A stretch of DNA of 64,000 bases from Rhabdophis nuchalis (taxonomy: Eukaryota; Chordata; Lepidosauria; Squamata; Natricidae). The DNA lies in assembly GCA_039707465.1 (NCBI GenBank), contig CM077651.1:21815019-21879018 (forward strand). Reading direction: 5' to 3'. The position numbers were made by a program, and so were the translations under genes. Of the stretch, positions 46,454 through 57,239 are shown piece after piece (the first letter of the stretch is position 1; each line of letters begins with the position of its first letter). Below the pieces are notes generated by a model that saw only the letters and a program-made list of their open reading frames with translations, had not been told where the DNA came from and searched no databases.

Positions 46454-46638
46454 CAGTGGTCTCCAGCCTTTTGGGTACCAGGGACTAGAAGGGGAATAGT
46501 TCCGCGGACCGGAAGGAGGGTGGTTTCATATGCTGCCTGGATCCCACGGATGGAGCTTCGCTTGTTTGTGAGGCCTAGTTGGTGGAATGTTGCGGACTAG
46601 TGCTAGTGCATGCATGGACTGGGGGCCATGGATCCCTG
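46454..46638. mobile_element. hAT-Charlie-like MITE
   Basis: Starts CAGTGGTCTCCAGCCTTTTG and ends CCATGGATCCCTG. ATTTAGAA (46446-46453) and AATTAGAA (46639-46646) match at 7 of 8 bases. Internal GTACCAGGGACTAG and TTCCGCGGACCGG are typical of the same group as the neighbouring element. Confidence 0.82.
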
Positions 46639-46798
46639 AATTAGAAAACAGTGGAAGGGATTCGAGGAGTCATCTATCCCAAGGAGGTGACAGATTCCTT
46701 TTGTTCCTAAAGAGAAGGACTAGGAAACATTATAATTTTGTATGTAAAAAATGTTTGAACACATACGGAACCCTGCCTAACCAGCATACACTCTAAAT

Positions 46799-47147
46799 CA
46801 GGGGTCCCCAACCCCCGGTCCGTGGACCGGTGCCGGTCCATGGCTTGATAGGAACCGGGCCGCAGTGAGCGGCACAACTCTTAGAAAGGGCCAGAGAGGA
46901 GGAGGAGGGAGCAGCCCCCTGGGCAGAGCGCGCACCGGGGGCGGGAGAGCATAGGCACGGCCGCTCGCACTGTTGGGGGCCCGAGAGGGGCAAGTGAGCT
47001 GATTCACCCAACCCCTGCGCGCGCATGCGCTGCCTGTTCCCCCTCCCCCAACTCCCCCTCTACGCCGGCCAAGCCATGGCCACCGGTCCGCGGAATTTTT
47101 TTTAACATGAAACCGGTCCCTGGTGCCAAAAAGGTTGGGGACTCCTG
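46799..47147. mobile_element. hAT-Charlie-like MITE
   Basis: The 349-bp element starts CAGGGGTCCCCAACCCCCGG and ends AAAGGTTGGGGACTCCTG. A perfect 8-bp duplication CTCTAAAT lies at 46791-46798 and 47148-47155. The GC-rich middle has GGTCCGTGGACCGGTGCCGG and CCACCGGTCCGCGG. No transposase is encoded. Confidence 0.94.
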
Positions 47148-47159
47148 CTCTAAATGTAA

Positions 47160-48690
47160 TATATACTGTATACTTGGCAATACAGAACCACTGCTGTTCT
47201 TTAACCTAATTTAAGCCAGTCATCTCCAGCCATTAGCCATTCTTTTCAGATTCTTAGGAAGCCTTCTGGAGTGTGAAATTACTATGGTTCTTAAAGGTTT
47301 CTGAATCCTTTTGAATTTTCTACCTGACCCAAAATGTGATCTATTCTCCATATCAATTGAAAATCTAGATTAAAAAAAACCCAGTTCAACAAATGAGTCA
47401 AAATATATTTGTTCGTTTATTTATTGAAGGAAATGATTCAAATCTATACGCTTTTAACTACTACTACTATAAAGCACATATACATTTTACTAGGTCTGGT
47501 TCTGAAGCCAGGAGCCAATAGAGTTTTTTATTTGTGGGCTCAAGTCCAGATTTCAAATTCCAATTTCATCAAATGTGCCTAATTTAACGCGAGATAAACA
47601 GTAACGAACCGTCACATGAAATAATTAAGAATTCACTATTTAAAATTGCTTTCTTTCCCCTCTGGAAACGTGGTGATTTTTGTGACCAGAAATGGATGTG
47701 TTCCCAGTCTTACAAGACTGGAAATCTATATTGTATATTTACTTATCCTCTTCTGAAGATATTTTGAAATACAAAAAAGGACAGTTGTTCCAAGAATAAT
47801 TAAAATGGTGGAATCAAACTTGTTTTGGAAGAAAAGCTTCCACCATAACCTAAAGAAAACACTTTTTCATAAGATGTTAACATACTGAAGACTTCAAACT
47901 TCTGTTTGTTTGTTTTTACTGTATGTCCTTCTATCCCAATGAATAGAACTATGCAATTTGTGGGTTGCAAATGTGTACAGTAGGATTCTTGAAAGGAAAA
48001 TTAGCCTCCTGCTGATCGGTGTGTCTCATTGCCATGACCTTTGATTTTTCTTCTTTCATAAAATCTATAGTCAAAGGATTAAAGAGCAAATAGATGTCAG
48101 ATTTCTTTCTAAGTTAGCTTTTGGCTCCTCCCTGTAATTACTGCCTGTTCCAGAGACCTTTTCTCATTATAGATTGTTTATGCTGTACATTCAGATACCG
48201 TGTGTTTATTGCTTCCTTTCCCCCCCCTCATCTGTGGAAAATTTTACTGAATTGTGTCCTCTTCTGTGCATAATAATATAGGTCTGTTTGTAATACTTTT
48301 TTTTTTATTTATAAGGTCCCAAAACACCGAAGTGCCAATCAGCCAAGTTCATTATCTACCAAGCCACTTAAGAGTATGCTTAACCTCAAGTGCAGAAGCC
48401 AGTCAGTCAACTGACTTTATCTGTAAGGACCCTTAATTTGAGCATATGTAAATGCATGTACAGTTTTAAGTGTAAATGCAGATATTCAGCCTTCCTAAGG
48501 GGCAGCTAGAGAACTTCATTAAGTCAAATGCTATGACTGAATTTTTAAAATATTTCCTAGACTCCGTACCCAGTAAGCAAGTTAAATGCTAGGTTTATTT
48601 TAAAAAGTTTACCTTAGTTATGAAACCAAGAACCGCTAAAGACTGAATTTTTATCTCTCTACATTAGTATTGTGACACACACACACACAC
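47160..48690. other. Long stretch with no recognised repeat
   Basis: AT-rich, unique-looking sequence; a short (CA)n tract lies at about 48676-48690. Confidence 0.45.
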
Positions 48691-48714
48691 ATGTGATTTA
48701 GTGAGTTTTTAAAT

Positions 48715-49490
48715 ATTCCCCGACAACTTCCTTCACCAAAAACCCAGAACTGCCCCAATTAAGTCCAGCCATGAGCAGATCAATGCTAGTCCACCGAGCA
48801 ATTGCAATGAGTCTACAAGGCACTTGAAAGTTTCCCAATCAACATAAACCCACCAGTCAAAATTAAATCTATAATACAAGAGGGTTCAGGAGGCAAGAAA
48901 AGTTCAGAGTTAACAGGGCACAATCTAAGTCGAGGCATGGTACCAATCCAAAGTAAGGCAAACGTTACAATGACCAGAATACACACAGCTAGGAAATGAA
49001 CACATCATTCCCAGCATTGCTTCCATCTGTCTGTTGTGCTAAATAGCGAGTTTCTGGTGCATCCCATCAAGAACAGTGAGGGTTTCTCTTCACAAATAAT
49101 CTGGCTGACCTTCTCTGATCCTGCCTTTTCTCTTCCCTATGTGTTCTTGGATCAGGTGCAGAAGGCAGTTCCTCTTCCTCATCACTGCCTGGTTGCAGCT
49201 GTTTGCTTTCCCCACCTGAAGCCTCAGGGCTGTCCTGCTGCAGGTGTGCTTCAGCCAGATCCCTCTCAGGTGGCTGCTTGGAAACATTGACCAACTCCCC
49301 TCCAGATGTGCCTGGAACTGGTTCATCTTCCTCCAAGCTGAATCTGGAGTTGCATCTGGGGAAGCATCTGGCGGAGTCATCACAGTGGTTGATGATGAAT
49401 TTTTTTTTTCTTTTGGTGATACCTTGTTAGCTTTTTCTAGTTTCTGTTGCTGTCCCAATAAGTACGGTTGATGAAGGACAAATGGCATGT
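48715..49490 (-). mobile_element. Candidate LTR or other long repeat
   Basis: On the minus strand a frame (49067-49336) encodes an acidic segment (GSDEEEELPSAPDPRTHREE) like the glutamate-rich coding stretches in the U3 part of the LTR at 2923-3500. It is followed by a pyrimidine-rich downstream half. I recall similar sequence as a dispersed snake repeat, but no termini or target duplication could be set. The frame is unlikely to be a host gene. Confidence 0.3.
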
Positions 49491-49708
49491 AATATAATTT
49501 ATGTTTTTTTTAAAAGTGTGATGAAATTGTGTGTTTAATGTAGGAGTATAAATGACAAAGTGATAAATGTCTGCATTTTGTGAGGTCTAGTCCTGATTTA
49601 GGCATGAAAGCTGGCTAGGTGACTTGGACCAGTCACTCTCTCACTCTCTCAGCACACCATTTCAGGTTCAGGTCACAAGCCGGCTGGTCAAGTCCTGTTG
49701 CAGCCAAT

Positions 49709-49731
49709 AAATAAATAAATAAATAAATAAA
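49709..49731. repeat. (AAAT)n tract
   Basis: About five AAAT units; possibly the tail of a short eroded retroelement to its left. Confidence 0.9.
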
Positions 49732-49828
49732 CCCAGCACTTGCTGGAATATGCTAGAAAGAAAAAGAAACTGTTTGAGTTTCTGAGTGATCTCTGTCTAG
49801 GAGCCTAGTTGGGCTTTGGGTGAAAATA

Positions 49829-50099
49829 CAGTGGTGGGATTCACTTGTTTTTACTACCAGTTTTGTGGGCGTGGCTTGGTGGGCATGACATGGCTTGGTG
49901 GGCATGGCTTGGATGTGGCAGGGGAAGGATACTGTAAAATCCCCATTCCCTCCTGATAAGCTGAGACTCGGGAGGCAGAGAATAGATGGAGGCACAGGCA
50001 GAGCCAGTCAGAGGTTGTATTTACCGGTTCTCTGAACTACTCAAAATTTTCACTACCGGTTTTCCAGAATAGGTCAGAACTGGCTGAATACCACCTCTA
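49829..50099 (+). mobile_element. hAT-type element, GGTGGGATTC family
   Basis: Starts CAGTGGTGGGATTCACTTG and ends GAATACCACCTCTA. It has GTGGGCGTGGCTTGGTGG and ACTCGGGAGGCAGAGAATAG like its relatives. No target duplication survives. Confidence 0.85.
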
Positions 50100-50251
50100 A
50101 TGGAAAGGAAATCACTTAGCTGGAGAAAAGGTAAGGTAAAGAAGAGGTAAAAAAGAGCTGAGATATCTAAATAGTTGTCAAATAGAGAAGGAAGTGGACT
50201 TACTCTATTGCCTCAAAGGATGAAATCTGAATTGCAAATAGAAACTATAGT

Positions 50252-50560
50252 GAAGTATAAGTAGTCCTCACTTACTGATTGCAGCTGGGACTGGAAACTC
50301 TATTGCTTACAGCCAGTAAACAGGATGTCACATATTCCCACCAATTTACAACAGCAGTTTGGGCCTCCCTTGTTAGGTATCTCACTTGGGATCATAAAGG
50401 GCATGTCGTGAGAATGCAACTTGGCACCATCATTATCTTTGCTTGTAGAAGCTAGCTGTGAAAGTTGCAAATGACAATCACATGACTGCCAAGCACCCAA
50501 ATTGTGACAATGTGACTTGAGGACTGATCGCAAGTCTCCTTTTTCAGTGCTGTTGTGGGT
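50252..50560 (-). mobile_element. Probable Tc1/mariner (Tigger-like) MITE
   Basis: Opens TATAAGTAGTCCTCACTTAC, the reverse of the 14390 end. Internal AATGACAATCACATGACTGCC and AAGCACCCAAATTGTGAC follow the order of that copy in reverse. Confidence 0.6.
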
Positions 50561-50564
50561 AAGT

Positions 50565-51270
50565 AAGGAACACTCATAGTTTCAAGTAATATATTAAAAA
50601 GAATGGCCTGAGGGTAAGAGCTGTCAGTCAAGATGATGTAGTGCAGTATGTCTTTCTTCACTGAAGATCTTTACACACTAGATATTCTTCAGACGGATAT
50701 ATTTCTAACTCTGATTCTTCAATTCTGTATTGTATATCACCCTGAAAGGAGCTCTTGTAGGGCACTAACAAACATTAGAAATAACTATTACTAAACCTAT
50801 TTCAACAAGCTTGCTGAAAGTAGAACTACAAATGGGTCTAACCTATTATTGAGATACAAAGTACATATTATCTAAATAAATATCAGTGGGTTTTGGTTTT
50901 TTAAAAATACTTATTTGAATAAGAGCAATGAGTAGAATTTACTTACTTTCCACAGTAAGCCAGTGTGTCTCATGGAAGGAGATCGTCAGCATTTATATTA
51001 ACTCATTGACTTCTAGGAAGTTGTGAAAATACCAAGATTCTGTAAATGAATTTACTATCAAGCATCTTTTGTACATCTCTGAATATAGGCTGATGGAGAA
51101 AAGGGTGATGCTTTAATTAAAGTAGAAACCAAGCAAACTACAAGGAAGATTCTATGAAAGTTCACACAATGAAGTCATTTATGTTGATCAACATCTACTC
51201 ATACATTCATCAAATTATGTTAGGAGTAAGGATCAGGACTCGTACCTGAACATGCAATTATTAGCTCCTA
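50565..51270. other. No recognised feature
   Basis: AT-rich, unique-looking sequence. Confidence 0.45.
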
Positions 51271-51280
51271 ATCTAGAAAG

Positions 51281-51617
51281 GGACACAGTGGCTCAGTGGT
51301 TAAGATGCTGAGCTTGTAGATCAGAAGGTCGGCAGTTCAGCAGTTCGAATTCCTAGTGCCACGCAACGGAGTGAGCTCCTGTTACTTGTCCCAGCTTTTG
51401 CCTAGCAGTTCAAAAGCACGTAAAAATGCAAGTAAAAAAATAGTGACCACTTCAGTGGGAAGGTAACAGCTCTTAGTGCGCCTTAGGCATTTAGTCATGC
51501 CAGCCACATGACCACGGAGACATCTTTGGACAGTGCTGGCTCTTTGGCTTTGAAATAGAGATGAGCCCCTAGAGCCAGAAACTACTAGCACACATGTGCA
51601 GGGAACCTTTACCTTAC
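51281..51617 (+). mobile_element. tRNA-derived squamate SINE with BovB-like tail, copy 2
   Basis: The A-box-like GTGGCTCAGTGGTTAAGATG and B-box-like GTTCGAATTCC head is followed by AAAGCACGTAAAAATGCAAG and GGCTTTGAAATAGAGATGAG. The tail is GGGAACCTTTACCTT. The flanks ATCTAGAAAG (51271-51280) and ATCCAGAAAA (51618-51627) are an imperfect direct repeat. GCAGTTC is duplicated in the head (AGTTCAGCAGTTCGAA). Confidence 0.9.
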
Positions 51618-51964
51618 ATCCAGAAAATCTGGGACTTGGGGCATGTATACACCCGTTCCCTCTCTTGAGTTTCTTTCTCTGGGTTGTATCTCTCTTCAGA
51701 CTTGACACCGTTTCTTTTGGCATAATTTTAATGGGAACCGATGTCACTTCAGTCCCAACTGTGAGCAGCTGCAGGAGAGTGTGAGAGATGTCACTTTGCT
51801 GATTAATAGTGAGGCAGACTGCTGTGCCATAACCTTACTCATTGCAGGGAGGCAAAAGTGAAGCTCGCCAGGGATTCTCAGCTCACACCCGGTAAAAGAA
51901 AAGCTAGTTAACCATCTCAGGATTTATGTGGCTTCACAACTCACAACAAATTAATCCTCTAGAT

Positions 51965-52274
51965 CAGTGATGGCTAACCTTTTTTGGCTCGCGTGCCAAA
52001 AGCGGGGGGAGTGCACATAGCATTATGGGTGTGGCGCGCCCATGCACAACCCCCTGCTTTTGATGCGCTTTTTTCACCCTCCCCAGGCTCCAGAGGCTTT
52101 CTAGGAGCCTGGGGAGGCTGAAAACAGACTCCCCCCACCTCCAGAGGGTGAAAAACGACCTCAAAAGAAGGCCTAAATCAGCTGGACAAGTGCGTTGGAG
52201 CTGACAGGGCAATGCCTCACATGCCCTAAGAAATGGTTCCGCGTGTCACCTGTGCCATAGGTTCGCCATCATGG
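51965..52274. mobile_element. hAT-type element, GATGGCTAACC family
   Basis: The 310-bp element starts CAGTGATGGCTAACCTTTTT and ends ATAGGTTCGCCATCATGG. A perfect 8-bp duplication CTCTAGAT lies at 51957-51964 and 52275-52282. The interior CAGAGGCTTTCTAGGAGCC and AAGGCCTAAATCAGCTGG are shared with 1-278. Confidence 0.94.
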
Positions 52275-52282
52275 CTCTAGAT

Positions 52283-52550
52283 CAAAGCAAATTCGGCCTT
52301 GATAAAAAAAAATTACGGTTATGTAAAGAAGAGTTAGAATAAAACGTTTCCAGCATCTTCGTTTTTAATGTGCTTTTTAAGAAACATTCTATATCTGACC
52401 CAAATAAAATTGAGCGCTTGTAAGCCTGTTGTGTCTTGTAGTTAACATACGGATTTTATAAAGTAAGCAAACTTCTAACATTTTGCCATAACAGTTTGTG
52501 GCAAAAATGTTGTTTGGTAAGATAGGACAAGAAACACTTAAACCAGGGAT
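52283..52550. other. No recognised feature
   Basis: AT-rich spacer. Confidence 0.45.
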
Positions 52551-52554
52551 GACT

Positions 52555-52800
52555 AACCTCGACTGGCTAATCTCCTGTACCTTCTGCCTGATGGTAAGAG
52601 AGTAAGGAAGTGCTGACCAGAATGTGAATCATCCCTGAGGATTTTCCTCACTCTGTTGAGGTAGCAGGTCCTGGCAATTTCGTCCAGTGGTGTCAGGGGA
52701 CATTGTTGTCTCTTCACAGATGGAAGAACAACTAGCAGGAATCTACAAGCGTGCAATTCTAATCTAGAAGGAGCTCCAACCAGGCACCAACCCACTGGAT
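52555..52800 (-). mobile_element. Internal fragment of an unnamed vertebrate LINE
   Basis: CCTGTACCTTCTGCCTGATGG, then AATGTGAATCATCCCTGAGG and a TTTTCCTCACTCTGTTG segment, follow a sequence order I know from LINE 3' regions in fish and reptiles (Rex1- or RTE-like; the family is not certain). The 3' part of the same family appears to be at 61960-62240. Confidence 0.45.
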
Positions 52801-53206
52801 ACCAAGATGGAATATCTAAAGTTGGTTTATATAATAACCAGGAGCAGCATAGGCAAGAAGGAGCTTAGGCTGTTGTGCAGAATTGCTCTTAGAGTAGACT
52901 TGGTGGAAATGTCATTCTGTCATATTCCTTAGGGATATTATTGGGTCTGAACAGAGATTGAATTCCCATAATGTGCTGAGTGATATTCTAGCTTTGTTTT
53001 TATTGTTGTTAGTTGCAAAGTCATGTCCCCATGGACAACGTTCCTCCATGACTTCCTGTCATCTACCATCCTCTGGAGTCCATTTAAGCTCATGCCTGCT
53101 GCTTCGGTGACTCCATCCAGCCACCTCATTCTCTGTTGTCGCATTGTCTGTTGTCTATGTATTTATATATTTATATTTATATACTATAATTATGATTATG
53201 TACTCT

Positions 53207-56200
53207 ATGGCAGACCTTATGCTTCTGCGAGAGTCCCCGCTCTCGCAGGTTTGGCCCTCCTCGTTAACGAGGGCCCGCCTCGAGGAGGGATTTATCAATC
53301 CGGAGAGGTGGGCGAAGCGCGGCCTCAGGGGTTTTTTAGTTAGGAAATTGTTGTGTATTTTAGGGGGTACCAGGGAGGGGGGAGGGTGTAGACAGGTTGA
53401 GACGGGCCGAGCCAGCAGATTACGGAAGGAGGCGGATGGATCCGCTAAGAGGGGGGACATACAGGTCGTCCCCATAGAGGGCTTTCCCATCAAGAGGCTG
53501 ATGGGGAGAGGCAGATCCGAGGGGTGTCATATTCCATCCTCCCGGTTGGGGGCACAGAACCGTTGGCTACGAACGGTGAAGTGCCACAACCCCCGCAGAC
53601 TAGGTGGTCAGGGTGTACAGAGCCAGGGCCTGCGGCTGATGTTTTGCAATGCCAGGTCCGTTGTCAACAAAGCCCCCCTCATCCATGACCTTGTGTCAGA
53701 GGGGGAGCCGGACCTGGCAGGAATTGCGGAGACCTGGTTGGGCCACGAGGGGGGTCTTCCCCTCGTTGAAATGTGCCCACCAGGTTACCGCACTTTTCAT
53801 CAGCCCCGGGCCCTAGGCAGGGGTGGTGGGGTGGCGGTCATAGTAAAGGAAGGTCTTGAGCCGAGAGAGACCATTGTGCCACAGACCACCGGTTGTGAGT
53901 CCCTCTACGTGAAGTGGGGCCTAGGGAGGCAGTTGGGCTTGCTGGTTGTATACCTGGCTCCCCGCTATGTAGCAGCAGCCCTGCCCGAGCTCCTGGAGGT
54001 GATCGCTACAGTGGCAGTTGAGACCCCCAGACTTTTAGTCATGGGGGACTTTAATCTGCCATCGGTGGGCGAATCATCCGTGGCAGCTCGGGAGTTCATG
54101 GCTTCCATGACGGCCATGGACCTGACCCAATTAATTCAAGGCCCCACCCACGAGGGTGGACATACACCGGATCTCATCTTTGTCTCTGGCTAATGGAAGA
54201 GTGATCTGGGTATAGGGGATATAGCCATCACGCCCTTGTCATGGTCAGACCACTCACTTCTCCGGCTCGACTTTCCGACCGCTACTCCCCTCCGCGGGGA
54301 GGCGGAACCTAAATCACCAATCTGGTTCCGCCCCAGGCGCCTGATGGACCCTGATGGGTTCCAGGCGGCGCTTGGGCCACTTCCTGTGCCCCTGACCCGC
54401 GCCCCGATGGAGGACCTCGTGGCCGCATGGAATACTGCGACCACGGGAGCCTTGGATCGGGTCGCGCCCTTGCGGCCTCTCTCGCGGCGGCGAGCCACCC
54501 TGGCTCCTTGGTTTACCGAGGAGCTGAGGGTGATGAAACGCCACAAGAGACGCCTAGAGAGAAGATGGAGGTCTAGCCGATCTGAATCTGACCGGACATA
54601 GGTAAGAGCCCATTTATGGACTTACATTGTGGCGCTGAGAGTGGCCAAACGCCATCATTGTGCCACTCTCATAGCATCCGCAGATAACCGCCCTGCCGCC
54701 TTGTTTAGGGTGACCCGCTCCCTCCTTCAACAGAGGGTGCGGGAAGCCCCGCTACAGGGTAGAGCAGAGGAATTTGTGATTTATCTGCAGGAGAAAATCG
54801 CTCAGATACAGAACGAGCTAGCCGCCATTCATGGCCCAGTGGGTTGCCACCAGGCGGATCTTGTTTGGGAGGAGTTTGACTCCGTTACTTCCGAGGATAT
54901 GGACAGGCTACGTGGGCGACTGCGAGCCACCACATGTTTATTGGACCCGTGTCCCTCCTGGCTTGTACTGGCATCCTGGGAGGTGACACGAGGCTGGCTC
55001 CAAGAGGTTGTCAACGCATCCTTAAGTGAGGGTTCCTTGCCTGCTTCCCTAAAAGAAGCTATGGTGAGGCCCCTCCTTAAGAAGCCCTCTTTGGATCCAG
55101 ACTATCGTCCAGTCTCCAACCTTCCCTTTCTGGTGAAGGTTGTTGAGAGTGTGGTGGCACAACAGTTTCCCCGTCACCTGGAGGAAGTTGATTATCTAGA
55201 CCCGTGCCAGTCCGGCTTTCGGCCCGGGCATAGCACCGAGACGGCATTGGTCGCGTTGGTTGATGATCTCTGGAGGGCCAGAGATGGGGGTTGTTCCTCC
55301 ATCCTGGTCCTATTAGACCTCTCGGCAGCTTTCGATACCATCGACCATGGTATCCTATTGCATCGGCTGGGGGGGTTGGGGGTGGGAGGCACCGTTTTAC
55401 GGTGGTTCTCCTCCTACCTCTCTGGCCGATCGCAATTTGTGTTGGCAGGGGGGCAGAGGTCGACCGCGAGACCCCTCGCATGTGGGGTGCCTCAGGGGTC
55501 GATCCCTGAATAATTCTCTCTGTCTATTGATTCCAAATGCATTTTAATGGGTTCTTAATTATTTTTAGCACGGGTAACATTGTTTAATTATGTTTTAAAG
55601 TATGTATTTTGTATTTATTGTATATTGTTTTTAGTTTCTCCTGTGCACCGCCCCGGGTCCCTGTGGGGAGAGGGTGCGGTCAATAAATCCGAATTTGATT
55701 GATTGATTGATTGATCCTCTCGCCCCTCCTGTTCAACACATACATGAAGCCGCTGGGTGAGATCATCCGTGGTTTTGGGGTAGAGTACCACCTGTACGCT
55801 GATGATACACAGCTGTACATTTCTACCCCAAACCACCCCAACGATGCCGTAGCGGTGATGTGCCAGTGCCTGGAAGCCATACGGATCTGGATGGGAAGTA
55901 ACGGACTCAGGCTCAACCCGACCAAGACCGAGTGGCTGTGGTTTCCGGCTACCCGATTCAACCAGCTCATTCCATCGCTGGCCATAGGGGGCGAACATCT
56001 TGCCCCTGTGGATGGGGTGCGCAATTTGGGCGTCCTTCTGAATGCCCAGCTGTCCATGGAAGATCATGTGACAGCCGTGGCCAGGAGGGCGTTTTACCAG
56101 GTTCGCCTGGTTCGCCAATTGCGCCCCCTATTGGATCGGGACGCCCTTCGCACAGTCACTCATGCGCTCGTGACATCCCGACTGGACTATTGTAACTCTC

Positions 56201-56643
56201 TCTACATGGGGCTCTCTTTGAGGTGCACCCGGAGGCTTCAGTTGGTCCAGAACGCAGCCGCGCGAGCAATAATGGGGACCTCTAGGTTCACCCACGTAAC
56301 ACCGCTCTTGCGCGAGCTGCACTGGCTACCTGTCGTCTTCCGGGTGCGCTTCAAGGTGTTAATTATCATCTTCAAAGCGCTCCATGGCTCGGGACCTAGT
56401 TACCTGCGGGATCGGATCCTGCCCCATACCTCCTCACGGCCGATTTGCTCCCACAGAGAGGGACTTCTCCGGGTGCCGTCCACTAGACTCTGTCAGCGGG
56501 CGACGCCCAGGGGAAGGGCCTTCTCTGTGGCGGGCCCAGCCCTCTGGAACGATCTTCCCCCCGATATTAGGACAACTACGGACCTCCGCTCCTTCCGTTT
56601 AAAATTAAAGACACTTCTTTTTCGCCTGGCCGGCCTTGGGTAG
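53207..56643 (+). pseudogene. LINE ORF2 (endonuclease / reverse transcriptase), two stops and one insertion
   Basis: This retrotransposon polyprotein nicks DNA and reverse-transcribes the element's RNA. A leader of about 140 codons precedes the endonuclease, which starts around FCNARSVVNK (53642). It continues through AETWLGHEGG, GRGGGVAVIVKEG and VMGDFNLPS (about 54040) to the SDH motif in SWSDHSLLRL (54240). Reverse transcriptase follows: LLDLSAAFDTIDH (55310-55348), CGVPQGS (55480) and YADDTQL (55795-55815). The C-terminal domain ([28 protein letters not shown]) closes it before TAG 56641-56643. Breaks are TAA at 54191-54193 (CAA, Gln, in the sister copy), TAG at 54599-54601, and 212 inserted bases (55506-55717) that end the frame after PQGS. 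All four open segments keep one frame apart from that insertion. The chosen start, ATG 53207, is tentative. Confidence 0.92.
55506..55712 (+). mobile_element. Short LINE 3' end inserted inside LINE ORF2
   Basis: The 207-bp insert has a 3' untranslated segment CACCGCCCCGGGTCCCTGTG, then GGTGCGGTCAATAAATCC and a (TGAT)n tail. A 5-bp duplication GATCC lies at 55501-55505 and 55713-55717, and the sister copy has this site once. It is a heavily 5'-truncated CR1/L2-type copy close to the sequence at 63390-63600. Confidence 0.92.
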
Positions 56644-56820
56644 TCTCTTTTAAGGTAAGGGGTTTTAGGGGTTGTTTTAATTTAGTTTATGGGTTTTTAG
56701 CGCAGGATCAATTTAATTTATTTTTAACCTTGTATTTTGTTGTGGTCTTATTTGTGTTTTTAATTTGCCTGTGCCCCGCCTCGAGTCCCTTTGGGGAGAG
56801 AGAGCGGGATATAAAATTAA

Positions 56821-56868
<48 letters not shown>
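56821..56868 (+). repeat. (ATT)n tail of the LINE
   Basis: About 16 ATT units directly follow ATAAAATTAA at the LINE 3' end; the microsatellite was seeded by the LINE tail. Confidence 0.95.
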
Positions 56869-56869
<1 letters not shown>

Positions 56870-57239
56870 TTTTGCCCTCCAACTTTCCCAGCATTAGGCT
56901 CTTCTCCAGTGAGCCCTTCCTTCTCATTAGGTAGGCAAAGTATTTGAGTTTCATCTTCAGGACCTGGCCTTCTAAAGAGCAATCAGGGTTGATCTCCACT
57001 AGGACTGACCAGTTGTATCGCCTTTCAGTCCAAGGAGTCTTCTCCAGCACCATAGTTCAAATACCTCAAATCTTTGATGCTCAGCCTTTCTTATTGTCCA
57101 ACTTTCACAGCCATATATTGCAACTGGGAAAACCATAGCCTTGACCATACGCACTTTTGTTGGCAGGGTGATGTCTCTGCTTTTCAGTATGCTGTCTAGA
57201 TTTGCTATAGCTTTCCTCCCCAGGAGCTGGCTTACTTTT

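Larger units (their letters stand above)
53143..56868 (+). mobile_element. CR1/L2-clade LINE, near full length, with nested insertion
   Basis: The insert runs from an AT-rich start through a hairpin-rich leader (53226-53300), ORF2 and a 3' untranslated region (CCCCGCCTCGAGTCCCTTTG) into an (ATT)n tail at 56821-56868. It is collinear with the minus-strand copy at 36423-39183 and extends well 5' of it. The true 5' end is unsure: 53143-53205 could be element sequence or filler. Confidence 0.9.
53003..57237 (-). mobile_element. BovB LINE 3' region split by a 3.7-kb LINE insertion
   Basis: The left piece (53003-53142) reads AAGTCATGTCCCCATGGACA to CCACCTCATTCTCTGTTGTC. The right piece (56869-57237) resumes CTTTTGCCCTCCAACTTTCC and runs to CCCCAGGAGCTGG. 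The uninterrupted copy at 15454-16085 shows these segments adjacent, with only about ten bases (around CCCCTTCTT) missing at the junction. All of 53143-56868 is therefore inserted sequence. Confidence 0.88.

Noticed and set aside
49067..49336. Acidic 89-codon frame as a host gene
   Set aside because: The surrounding sequence looks like a dispersed repeat and the acidic stretch resembles coding-like parts of LTRs; not enough to call a gene.
54190..54546. Antisense frames across the LINE ORF2
   Set aside because: Shadows of a GC-rich coding frame on the opposite strand; similar shadows occur in the 36.6-39.1 kb copy.
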